6,036 nucleotides of DNA from DATGQT01 sp033720695 (GCA_033720695.1 JAWWCA010000215.1:1-6036), one strand, 5' to 3'; numbered from the stretch's first letter, positions 1 to 6,019 are shown. Numbers and translations: made by a program. The notes: generated from the letters alone by a model not told the origin.

Positions 1-801
1 CACGTGGTGCTCGGTGAGCGCGACGGTGAGGCCGGGGCGGCGGACGGTCACCCGCCCGAGGGCCTGCCAGCCGCCGAGCGCCTCGCCCGCGAACGGCCCC
101 GTCGCCTGCCGCCCGGCGACCCAGCCGAGCACGTCGAGGCGCCCGCGTCCAGCCGGGTCGCGGAGCAGGCCGGGGAGAGGGCGCGTCTGCGCGTGCGCGG
201 CCGAGATGACCTGGATGCCCTCCTGGCCGGGGCCGTAGCGCAGCTCGGTGGTGGGGACCGCCGCGCGGAGCGAGCGGGCGACGGCGGCGACGGCGCCGGG
301 GCGGCCGTAGCGGGTCCCGTCGAGGCGGAGGGGTGCGAGGAGCTCCAGCGGCAGGAGGTCGCTGCGCGGGGCGCCGGTGAAGAGGTCGTCGTAGGGGCGG
401 CCGTCGAGCGTGAGGGCGTGCGCCTCGGGGGCGCGGCCGTCGAGGCTCAGGCCGTGCGGCCACCCGACGGCCCCGAGGTGGTAGACGAAGGCGCCCGGCG
501 CGGCGGCGAGGAGGTCGGCCGCGTCGAGGGCGGGCGTGGCGGCGGGGCGCGGCGTGACGGGACGCCCCGGCGGCGGCGCCTCGGGCGGGACGAGCGGCGT
601 GAGCAGGGAGTCCGGGACGGGCGGACCGGCGGGTGCCCCCGGCGGCGGGAGGGCCGCCGTCGAGTCCGGGACGGCGAGGGTGTCCGGCTCTTGCGCGGCG
701 GCGGGGGCCGCGGCGAGGAGGGCGAGGGCCGCGGTGAGGAGGGCCGAGGCCCGCCTGCGCATCGCCCGCCCGGGAGGCCCCACCACCGGCCGCCGCCTCA
801 T
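1..801 (-). CDS. Secreted plug-domain (TonB-receptor-like) outer-membrane protein, N-terminal part
   Basis: The reading frame is open from an ATG at 801 to the window edge, giving 267 codons with no stop; the C-terminus lies outside. The ATG overlaps the kinase stop by one base (TGATG), and GGAG lies 8 bases upstream, so translation may be coupled. A second ATG at 762 (residue 14) gives a cleaner signal peptide: MRRR, a hydrophobic Ala/Leu core, then an AAAQ-type cleavage site near residues 34-37. A Pro-rich linker follows (about 40-90). Residues 93-160 resemble a TonB-receptor plug, with PGAF near 102, GWPHG at 113-117, LDGRPYDDLF at 132-141 and a DLLPLELL stretch at 148-155. From family knowledge, such plugs precede an outer-membrane beta-barrel, which would be encoded beyond the edge. 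No TonB box is recognisable. The substrate is unknown. Coding is well supported; the family call is moderate. Confidence 0.72.
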   Translation of the reverse strand, partial: MRRRPVVGPPGRAMRRRASALLTAALALLAAAPAAAQEPDTLAVPDSTAALPPPGAPAGPPVPDSLLTPLVPPEAPPPGRPVTPRPAATPALDAADLLAAAPGAFVYHLGAVGWPHGLSLDGRAPEAHALTLDGRPYDDLFTGAPRSDLLPLELLAPLRLDGTRYGRPGAVAAVARSLRAAVPTTELRYGPGQEGIQVISAAHAQTRPLPGLLRDPAGRGRLDVLGWVAGRQATGPFAGEALGGWQALGRVTVRRPGLTVALTEHHV

Positions 802-1403
802 CAGACGCGCTCCGGGAAGAGCCCGTAGAGCCGGCTCTCGACGCGGCTGACGATCTCGAACCGATCCTCGTGCACCTGCACGAAGTCGAGGTCGTCGATG
901 CGGTTGCCGGCCTCGAAGTCGCGCCCGCGGGCCTGGATCTGGCGAACGAGCGTGGGGACGGAGGCGCGGAGGTAGACGAGGAGGTCCGGCGGCCGGAGGT
1001 AGCCGGCCATGATGTCGAAGAGGGCGCAGTAGTTCTCGAAGTCGCGCGTGTCCATGAGGTCCATCTCGTGGAGGTTGCGCGCGAAGATCTCGACGTCCTC
1101 GTAGATCGACCGGTCCTGGACGACGGCCCCGGCGGCGGCCTCGATGGCCTTCTGGTGCCGGAACCGGCTCGACAGGAAGAACACCTGGAGGTTGAACGAC
1201 CACCGCCGCATGTCGGCGTAGAAGTCGGAGAGGTAGGGGTTGTCGTCGACGCGCTCGAAGTAGGGCTCCCAGCCGAAGTAGTCGGCGAGGACGGTCGTGA
1301 GCGAGCTCTTGCCCGCCCCGATGTTGCCGGCGATCGCGACGTAGGTGGGGCGGCGGTCGGGCGTGGCCGCCGGGGCGTCGGCGAGGTCGAGGTCGGTTTG
1401 CAT
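801..1403 (-). CDS. Deoxynucleoside kinase (dAdo/dGuo kinase family), apparently internally shortened
   Basis: This family phosphorylates deoxynucleosides with ATP in cytosolic dNTP salvage. Visible motifs in the 200-residue product are the P-loop GNIGAGKS (26-33), the probable catalytic Glu50 before DDNPYL (53-58), RRWSFNLQ (66-73), the DRS motif with IYED (97-103), and the LID arginines in ARGR (158-161). The C-terminus ends in the usual LYGLFP. Residues 1-20 extend beyond the start of many relatives. Between RGRDFE (159-164) and GNRIDDLDFV (166-175) the protein seems to lack about 28 residues. Relatives carry there a helix with YL..LN..YE.W and part of a core beta strand. The frame is intact, so this is either an in-frame deletion or a divergent form, and activity is uncertain. 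A promoter-like element and a dyad precede the gene. Its stop overlaps the start of the plug-domain gene. Confidence 0.88.
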   Translation of the reverse strand: MQTDLDLADAPAATPDRRPTYVAIAGNIGAGKSSLTTVLADYFGWEPYFERVDDNPYLSDFYADMRRWSFNLQVFFLSSRFRHQKAIEAAAGAVVQDRSIYEDVEIFARNLHEMDLMDTRDFENYCALFDIMAGYLRPPDLLVYLRASVPTLVRQIQARGRDFEAGNRIDDLDFVQVHEDRFEIVSRVESRLYGLFPERV

Positions 1404-1409
1404 GGCGAA

Positions 1410-1425
1410 GGATCGGTGCCGATCC
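1410..1425. promoter_or_regulatory. Perfect dyad in the kinase leader (7-bp arms, 2-bp centre)
   Basis: GGATCGG at 1410-1416 and its exact complement CCGATCC at 1419-1425 flank a TG centre. The dyad ends only 6 bases before the kinase ATG (1403). It lies downstream of the promoter-like box at 1445-1452, so it would sit inside the transcript. It could be an operator for a dimeric repressor. As RNA it could form a short hairpin (6 bp with a 4-base loop) near the translation start. The symmetry is seen directly; the function is inferred. Confidence 0.4.
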
Positions 1426-1444
1426 GAGGTCCGGGGGGCTGCGC

Positions 1445-1474
1445 CGAAGATAGCCCGAGGGCCGTGCTGCGCAC
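1445..1474 (-). promoter_or_regulatory. Candidate Bacteroidota-type promoter for the kinase
   Basis: On the minus strand TATCTTCG (1452-1445) matches the Bacteroidota -7 consensus TAnnTTTG at all but one specified position. It is preceded, with a 19-base spacer, by GTG (1474-1472) in place of the -33 TTG. Transcription would begin near 1440, leaving a leader of about 35 bases. The gap of 137 bp to the epimerase stop at 1541 supports an independent transcription unit. I saw no convincing intrinsic terminator in this gap. Confidence 0.42.
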
Positions 1475-1540
1475 GCCGTGATGCGTACCACTAGAAGGAC
1501 AAGGGCTGGCTTCCCGAACGCCCCACGCCGCCGGATCGCG

Positions 1541-2437
1541 TCAGTACCGCGCGAGGTACCCCAGGTGCTCCGGCGTGAACGGCGGAGTCTCGACCTCGAA
1601 CGTCGCGAAGAAGTCCGACGGGTCGCACGTGTTGCCCTCGACGAGCATGGCGAACTGGGCCGGCGAGATGGGCAGGAGCCCGAGGGCGCCGACGGTGTGG
1701 ACGCCGAGGCGGGCCAGCGGCATCGGGACGGGCGCCTTCGGCTTCGGCTCGATCCCGCCGCCGCGGGCGATCCGGTCGAGCACCTCGGTGTAGGGGAGGG
1801 CGTCGGGGCCGGCCACGCAGAACGCCCGGCCGCCGACGTCGAGGTCCACGGCCTGCGCGAGGGCCCCGGCCACGGCCTCGACGTGGACCGGCTGGAGCTC
1901 GTACTGCCCGTCGCCGAAGATGGGCCAGACGGGGAACGGCTTCACGAGCGTCTCCCACAGCCGCTTCGCGAACTCGGGGTTGTCCGGGCCGGGGTCGCCG
2001 AAGAGGGTCGAGGGCCGGAAGATGACCCCGTCGACGCCGGCGCGGCGGACGACCTCCTCGGCCTCCCACTTCGTCGTCTGGTACGCCGAGGCGCCGTCGG
2101 GGCGGGCCCCGTTCGCGCTCATGTGGACGAACCGGGCCACGCCCGCCGCCTTCGCCGCCCGCGCCACGTTCCGCGTGCCCTCGACGTGGATCCGCCGGAA
2201 CGTGACGCCCTTCGAGGGCTTCTCGTCGATGATGCCGACGAGGTGGACGACGGCGTCGACGCCGTCGAAGGCGCCCTCGAGCGAGGCGGGGTCGGTGACG
2301 TCGCCGCGGGCGGTCTCGTCGGCGCCCTCGGCGGTGCCGGAGCGGGCGAGGGCGCGGACGGTGTGGCCGCGGGCGTGGAGGGCGCGGAGGGTGTAGCCGC
2401 CGACGTAGCCGGTGGCGCCGGTGAGGAGGACGTGCAT
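1541..2437 (-). CDS. NAD(P)-dependent epimerase/dehydratase-like protein (atypical SDR, NDUFA9-like)
   Basis: A 298-residue Rossmann-fold protein. TGATGYVG (6-13) is the dinucleotide-binding glycine motif, GDVTD (45-49) follows the second half-fold, HLVGII lies at 65-70, and the SDR active-site pair is Y119 and K123 in SAYQTTKWEAE. FRPSTLFGDPG (about 139-149) and a VHVEAVAGA segment are typical of atypical SDRs related to the complex I subunit NDUFA9. These often bind NAD(P) and may act in quinone, isoprenoid or sugar chemistry; the substrate cannot be read from the sequence. No transmembrane segment is evident. The start is the only one that keeps the Rossmann motif at the N-terminus. The leader before the ATG is pyrimidine-rich with no Shine-Dalgarno. 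It lies 49 bp downstream of pfkA on the same strand, so co-transcription is likely. Confidence 0.9.
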   Translation of the reverse strand: MHVLLTGATGYVGGYTLRALHARGHTVRALARSGTAEGADETARGDVTDPASLEGAFDGVDAVVHLVGIIDEKPSKGVTFRRIHVEGTRNVARAAKAAGVARFVHMSANGARPDGASAYQTTKWEAEEVVRRAGVDGVIFRPSTLFGDPGPDNPEFAKRLWETLVKPFPVWPIFGDGQYELQPVHVEAVAGALAQAVDLDVGGRAFCVAGPDALPYTEVLDRIARGGGIEPKPKAPVPMPLARLGVHTVGALGLLPISPAQFAMLVEGNTCDPSDFFATFEVETPPFTPEHLGYLARY

Positions 2438-2486
2438 GGGGAGAGGAGGCAGGGACGACGGTCCAACGACGGCCGCCGCGCGCCGT

Positions 2487-3584
2487 TCACCGCATCCGCT
2501 CCAGCGCCGGCGTGAAGCTCGGAGAACCGAACGAGGTGCCCACGTCGACAGCGGCGCGGAGGAGCGAGGCGTCCGGGGGGACGGTGCGCACCTTGTGGGC
2601 GACGTCCTCGAAGGGGATCTCGGTGAGGCGGCCCTCGCGGAGGGCCACCATCACGCCGCCGCCGCCCTCGGCCACGACGCGGGCCGCGTGGGTCCCGAAG
2701 CGGGTCGAGAGCACGCGGTCGAAGGCCGTCGGCGTGCCGCCGCGCTGGATGTGGCCGAGGATCGTGGTACGGACCTCGCTCTCGAGCTGCTGCTCCAGCG
2801 CGAAGCCGAGCACCTGGCAGGCGCCGCCGAGCCGGATGGGGTCGGGCGAGCCCTCGACGACGCGCTTGATCGTCAGCTCGCCGCCCTCGGGGATGGCCCC
2901 CTCCGCCATCACGATGATGGTGAACTCCTGCCCGCCCCCCTCGCGGTGACGACACACGCGCACGATCTCCTCGATGGTGTACGGGATCTCGGGGATGAGG
3001 ATGACGTCGGCGCCGGAGGCGACGCCGGTGTGGAGCGCGATCCAGCCGGCGTAGCGGCCCATCGTCTCCAGGATCATCACGCGGTGGTGGCTCTGGGCCG
3101 TCGTCTGGAGGCGGTCCACGGCCTCCGTCGCGATCGTGACGGCGGTGTCGAACCCGAACGTGCGGTCGGTCCCGACGAGGTCGTTGTCGATCGTCTTCGG
3201 CACGCCGACGATGCGGAGCCCCTTCTCCTGGAGGCCGTGGCAGACGCTCATCGTCCCGTCGCCGCCGACGGCCACGAGGGCGTCGAGGCCGAGGGCCTCG
3301 TAGTTGGCGAGGGCCTGGTCGGAGACGTCGGCCCCGTCGGCGCGGAAGTAGGCGAAGGGGTTGGCCTTGTTGGAGGTGCCGAGGATGGTGCCGCCCCGCG
3401 TCAGGATGCCGGAGGCGTCGCGGTAGCCGAGGGGGCGGTACTCGTTCTCGATGAGGCCGCGGAAGCCGTCCTCGAACCCGAACACCTCGGCGCCGTAGCG
3501 GAGGATGAGGCCCTTGGTGACGGCGCGGAGGACGGCGTTGAGGCCGGGGCAGTCGCCCCCGCCGGTGAGGAGGCCGACGCGCAT
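2487..3584 (-). CDS. pfkA: 6-phosphofructokinase, group III (mixed-substrate clade)
   Basis: This enzyme phosphorylates fructose 6-phosphate to fructose 1,6-bisphosphate, the committing step of glycolysis, in the cytosol. The 365-residue protein shows the N-terminal nucleotide loop TGGGDCPGLN (7-16), GGDGT (107-111), PKTIDND (129-135) with catalytic D133, MGR (175-177), PEIPY (198-202), MAEGA with E228, and GHIQRGG (277-283). The position equal to E. coli Gly104 is Gly110, the ATP-type residue. The position equal to Gly124 is Lys130, which is common in the long group III enzymes that include both ATP and pyrophosphate users. Gly110 favours ATP as donor, but this is an inference. The length fits group III rather than the roughly 320-residue E. 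coli enzyme. The gene is divergent from the lipoprotein gene and is followed by the epimerase after 49 bp. Confidence 0.95.
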   Translation of the reverse strand: MRVGLLTGGGDCPGLNAVLRAVTKGLILRYGAEVFGFEDGFRGLIENEYRPLGYRDASGILTRGGTILGTSNKANPFAYFRADGADVSDQALANYEALGLDALVAVGGDGTMSVCHGLQEKGLRIVGVPKTIDNDLVGTDRTFGFDTAVTIATEAVDRLQTTAQSHHRVMILETMGRYAGWIALHTGVASGADVILIPEIPYTIEEIVRVCRHREGGGQEFTIIVMAEGAIPEGGELTIKRVVEGSPDPIRLGGACQVLGFALEQQLESEVRTTILGHIQRGGTPTAFDRVLSTRFGTHAARVVAEGGGGVMVALREGRLTEIPFEDVAHKVRTVPPDASLLRAAVDVGTSFGSPSFTPALERMR

Positions 3585-3625
3585 GGTGCTGGGAACGGTA
3601 GGCGATGGAGGGGACGCGAGGGGGC

Positions 3626-3658
3626 GGAAGGCTACGGCCGGCCCCCGACCGCCTGCAA
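3626..3658 (-). promoter_or_regulatory. Candidate promoter for pfkA
   Basis: On the minus strand TTG (3658-3656) is followed after 21 bases by TAGCCTTCC (3634-3626). This resembles TTG-N19-21-TAnnTTTG with one extra base inside the -7 box. The implied leader to the pfkA ATG (3584) is about 35 bases, the same as for the kinase. CCGTAGC in this box is repeated in mirror image upstream of the lipoprotein gene. Weak but positionally consistent. Confidence 0.28.
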
Positions 3659-3672
3659 CCGCGCGGGCACCG

Positions 3673-3680
3673 TAGCTTCC
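3673..3680 (+). promoter_or_regulatory. Candidate -7 element for the lipoprotein gene
   Basis: TAGCTTCC resembles the Bacteroidota -7 box TAnnTTTG and stands 32 bases before the lipoprotein ATG at 3713. The expected -33 TTG is not clear at 19-base spacing; the nearest candidate is CTG at 3653-3655 with a 17-base spacer. Support comes mainly from position and similarity to the boxes before pfkA and the kinase. Confidence 0.28.
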
Positions 3681-3712
3681 TCCGTCGTCCCCGCCCCCCG
3701 CCCCCCGGTCTC

Positions 3713-4519
3713 ATGCGCCGCCCCGCCCTCCTCGCGCTCGTCCTCACCGCCGCCGCCCTCTCGGGCTGTTTCCAGTTCCAGACGCTCCTCCGCCTCGAGC
3801 CCGACGGCTCGGGCACGATCGAGGAGACCGTCCTGCTCAGCGACCTCATCCGCTCGATGCTGCCGGCCGACTCGACGGAGGCGCTCTACGACGAGGCCGC
3901 CGTCGTGGCGCGGGCCGACAGCTTCGGCGCCGGCGTCCGCTTCGTCCGCGTGGACACCCTCGCCGAGGGCGGGTTCTCGGGCTACCGCGCCGTCTACGCC
4001 TTCGACGACGTCAACGCGGTGCGCCTGCTGCCCGGCAGCGGCGAGGCCGCCGGGCTCTCCGAGGGCGGCGGCGAGGGGGCGGGCATGGTCCCGGCCCTCG
4101 CCTTCGACTACGCGCCCGGCGAGGCGCTCCGCATCACGATCCCCCGCGAGACCCCCGACGCCGACGCCGTCCCGCTCGACTCGGCCGCCGTCGAGACGCA
4201 GGCGGCCGAGGTCCGGCAGCAGGTGCAGGAGGCGGCGATGATGCGCGGCTTCCTCACCGACGCCCGCCTCGCCGTGGCCGTGGCGTTGCCGGCGCCCGTG
4301 GCCGAGACCAACGCGCGCTACGTCGAGGGCGACACGGTGACGCTCGTGGACCTCAACTTCGGCGCCTTCCTCGACCTCATGGAGACCGATCCCGAGGTGG
4401 CCGCGCGCCTCCAGCTGGCCGAGACGGCCGAGGATCGCGAGGCCGTGCTCCGCGCCCTCAACGACTTCGAGGGCCTCCGCTTCGAGCCCGAGGAGTCGGT
4501 CACGCTCACGTTCGAGTGA
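3713..4519 (+). CDS. Predicted lipoprotein of unknown function
   Basis: A 268-residue product starting at ATG 3713. The frame stays open further upstream, but only this start puts a signal peptide at the N-terminus: MRRP, a Leu/Ala core, and lipobox LSGC with the lipidated cysteine at residue 19. Next comes FQFQTLLRLEPDGSGTIEE (20-38), a beta-strand pattern around a DGSG turn that recalls LppM-like lipoprotein domains. A Gly/Glu-rich loop (SEGGGEG) lies in the middle. A charged helical stretch with many Gln/Glu follows, then a segment with ETNARYVEGDTVTL, and the protein ends in a strand ESVTLTFE. There is no further transmembrane segment, so it should be a membrane-anchored periplasmic protein. 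It is divergent from pfkA, and no partner can be read from the context. I do not recognise a named family; the lipoprotein call is firm, the function unknown. Confidence 0.85.
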   Translation: MRRPALLALVLTAAALSGCFQFQTLLRLEPDGSGTIEETVLLSDLIRSMLPADSTEALYDEAAVVARADSFGAGVRFVRVDTLAEGGFSGYRAVYAFDDVNAVRLLPGSGEAAGLSEGGGEGAGMVPALAFDYAPGEALRITIPRETPDADAVPLDSAAVETQAAEVRQQVQEAAMMRGFLTDARLAVAVALPAPVAETNARYVEGDTVTLVDLNFGAFLDLMETDPEVAARLQLAETAEDREAVLRALNDFEGLRFEPEESVTLTFE

Positions 4520-4539
4520 GCGGGGCGTAGCCTCGTGAG

Positions 4540-4617
4540 ATGGTGACCCCGTTCGAATCCATCCTCCCGCTCGTCTCGGTCGTGGTCGGGCTCGCCGTGG
4601 CCGTCCCGGAGGTCTGA
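4540..4617 (+). pseudogene. 25-codon hydrophobic ORF, possible remnant of a small membrane-protein gene
   Basis: ATG at 4540 opens a frame reading MVTPFESILPLVSVVVGLAV and five more residues before TGA at 4615. Most of it is one hydrophobic segment long enough to span a membrane. The beginning resembles the first helix of uncharacterised multi-helix membrane proteins that start M.PFE followed by a V/L/G-rich segment. Those continue for over 100 residues, so this may be a decayed fragment. The same frame continues after the TGA to a TAG at 4663 as a further 15 codons. TAGCCTCG at 4528-4535 resembles a -7 box and would give an almost leaderless transcript. Alternatives are a genuine tiny membrane peptide or chance. 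The ORF sits in the convergent gap between the lipoprotein and the reductase. Confidence 0.27.
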
Positions 4618-4646
4618 GGGCCGTTCCTCGCCCAGGGGTGGGGGCT

Positions 4647-4678
4647 CCGCCTCGTCGCCGGCTAGCCCGCCTCGTCGC
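4647..4678. repeat. 12-bp direct repeat spanning the reductase stop
   Basis: CCGCCTCGTCGC occurs at 4647-4658 and again at 4667-4678, so the copies start 20 bases apart. The right copy encodes the reductase C-terminus (read on minus, within RDEAG), and the stop at 4662-4664 lies between the copies. It may reflect a small duplication or slippage, or chance in GC-rich sequence. Confidence 0.4.
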
Positions 4679-5297
4679 GGGCGAGGGCGAAGGCGAAGCC
4701 GCGCCCCCAGCCCTGCCGGGCGGCGAGCGTGATCCAGAGGAGGGCGAGCGGCTCGGTGAGGCGGGCGCGGTCGAGCCCGCCCGTGTCCACGGCCTCGAAC
4801 CCGAGCCGCTCGGCGAGGTCGGCGACGGTGGCCTTCGCGTCGGCGTCGTCGCCGGAGAGGAAGAGGGCGGTGCGCTGGCCGCCGAACCGGCCGTCGCCCA
4901 TGTGCTGGGCGGCGAGCGTGTGGAAACCCTTGACCACGCGCGCGCCGGGCGCGGCGGCGGCGATCCGCTCGGCGAGCGAGCGGCCCTCGGCGTCGGGCGT
5001 CGGCAGCAGGCTCGGACCCACGGGGTTCGTCGTGTCGAGGAGGACCTTGCCCGAGAGGTCGCCGAGGCCGCGGGCGATCTCGACGGCCGCGGCGCCGGGC
5101 ACGGAGAGGACGACGAGGGCGGCGTCCCGGACGGCACCGGCGGGGGCCGCCAGCGAGGCGCCGGTCGCGTCAGCCAGGGCGCGCACGTCCGCGCGGTCGG
5201 GGTCCCGGACGCCGAAGGTGATCGTGTGGCCGAGCCCGGCGAAGGCGCGCCCGAGGGCGCCGCCGACGCTCCCGGAGCCGATGATGGCGATGTGCAT
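4662..5297 (-). CDS. F420/NADPH oxidoreductase-like Rossmann protein
   Basis: The 211-residue protein starts at ATG 5297. The frame is open far upstream, but that part overlaps the DJ-1 gene in another frame. Starting here places the nucleotide motif GSGSVGG at residues 7-13 after a short beta strand. The next features are FGVRDPDR (about 33-40), which suggests a phosphate-binding NADP-type second strand, then VVLSVPG, VLLDTTNPVGPS and VVKGFHTL. This order is that of the F420-dependent NADP oxidoreductase domain family, small proteins of about 200-230 residues. Many members in bacteria without F420 use other partners, so F420 use is not implied. The gene starts 11 bp after the DJ-1 stop, which points to one transcript and perhaps a shared role in carbonyl or redox stress. 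The stop codon (TAG) lies within a short direct repeat. Confidence 0.87.
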   Translation of the reverse strand: MHIAIIGSGSVGGALGRAFAGLGHTITFGVRDPDRADVRALADATGASLAAPAGAVRDAALVVLSVPGAAAVEIARGLGDLSGKVLLDTTNPVGPSLLPTPDAEGRSLAERIAAAAPGARVVKGFHTLAAQHMGDGRFGGQRTALFLSGDDADAKATVADLAERLGFEAVDTGGLDRARLTEPLALLWITLAARQGWGRGFAFALARDEAG

Positions 5298-5308
5298 GGA
5301 GCAGGGGG

Positions 5309-6019
5309 TCAAGCTTCGAGGGCCTCGATGACGAGGCGGGCGGTCTCGGCGCCGGAGTGCTGCTGCTGCCCGGTGATGAGGTGCCCGTCGCGCGTGGCGA
5401 AGGCGGTCCAGGGCTCCGCCGCGATGAACTGAGCGCCCTGGGCCTTCGCCTCGTCCTCGATCCGGAACGGCATCACCGTCTGGCCCACCATGGCGTCGGC
5501 CTGGTCCTCCTCGGCGTTCGAGAAGCCGGTAACGGTCTTGCCGCGGAGGAAGGGCGCGCCGTCGGCGTCCTCGACGTAGAGGAGCGCCGAGACGCCGTGG
5601 CAGAGGGCCGCCGTCGGCTTGCCGGCATCGTAGAACCGGCGGAGGGCGTCGTGCACGTTCGTGGCCTCGTCGAAGGTGAACATCGGCGCCTGGCCACCGC
5701 ACACGACCACGGCGTCGAAGGCGTCGAGGTCGACGTCGTCGAGCGCGGCGGTGTCGTCGAGGCGCGCGGCGAAGTCGGGGCGGTCGAGGTAGTCCTTCGA
5801 GAGGGTGTCGTCGGCGGAGTAGCCGCTGGGGTCGCGCGGGTCGCTCATCGCGTCGAGCGCGACGGGGCCGCCCTCGGGGCTGGCGATCGTGACGTCGTAG
5901 CCGCGGCGCGTGAAGGCGTCGTAGGGGTGGATCAGCTCGGAGGCCCAGAAGCCCACGGGGCCGCCGACGGTGGTGGAGGTGGCCGGGTTGGAGACCACCA
6001 TCAGGATCTTCTTGCTCAT
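5309..6019 (-). CDS. DJ-1/PfpI family protein, Hsp31-like (possible glyoxalase III or deglycase)
   Basis: A 236-residue class I glutamine-amidotransferase-like protein. VGFWASELIHPY (22-33) includes the conserved Glu28 that sits beside the reactive cysteine in this superfamily. GYDVTIASPEGG (40-51), VVVCGGQAPM (104-113) and the nucleophile elbow ALCHGVSALL (138-147), with Cys140 and His141, follow. TGFSNAEED (164-172) supplies Glu170, in the place where Hsp31-type enzymes carry the third catalytic residue. This pattern fits the Hsp31 branch, in which some members convert methylglyoxal to lactate or repair glycated molecules and others act as chaperones; which applies here is not shown. No signal peptide is evident, so it is probably cytosolic. 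It heads a two-gene unit with the reductase. Only 17 bases upstream are visible, with no Shine-Dalgarno, so the promoter is outside. Confidence 0.92.
   Translation of the reverse strand: MSKKILMVVSNPATSTTVGGPVGFWASELIHPYDAFTRRGYDVTIASPEGGPVALDAMSDPRDPSGYSADDTLSKDYLDRPDFAARLDDTAALDDVDLDAFDAVVVCGGQAPMFTFDEATNVHDALRRFYDAGKPTAALCHGVSALLYVEDADGAPFLRGKTVTGFSNAEEDQADAMVGQTVMPFRIEDEAKAQGAQFIAAEPWTAFATRDGHLITGQQQHSGAETARLVIEALEA

Noticed and set aside
4..828. Long plus-strand ORF of 274 codons (and a nested one at 536-850)
   Set aside because: It is rich in Arg, Gly and Glu with no motif. It is antisense to a frame with a signal peptide and plug-like domain, so it is a GC-rich shadow.
3605..3712. Upstream extension of the lipoprotein frame to an ATG at 3605
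   Set aside because: It would bury the signal peptide and lipobox 36 residues inside the protein and would cover the promoter-like box.
2119..3849. Minus-strand ORF of 576 codons
   Set aside because: It overlaps pfkA and the epimerase in another frame and is mostly Arg/Pro; it is explained by high GC lowering stop frequency.
2412..4241. Plus-strand ORF of 609 codons
   Set aside because: It runs antisense through pfkA and then out of frame into the lipoprotein gene, with low-complexity composition and no recognisable domain.
4520..4661. Intrinsic terminator between the convergent genes
   Set aside because: Only 4-bp stems such as GAGG/CCTC are visible and there is no T-run, so no terminator can be supported.
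3632..5137. Minus-strand ORF of 501 codons
   Set aside because: It crosses the lipoprotein gene antisense and the reductase out of frame, with low-complexity sequence.
5298..5702. N-terminal extension of the reductase frame
   Set aside because: It is Arg/Pro-rich sequence overlapping the DJ-1 gene; the Rossmann motif begins right after the ATG at 5297, which marks the true start.
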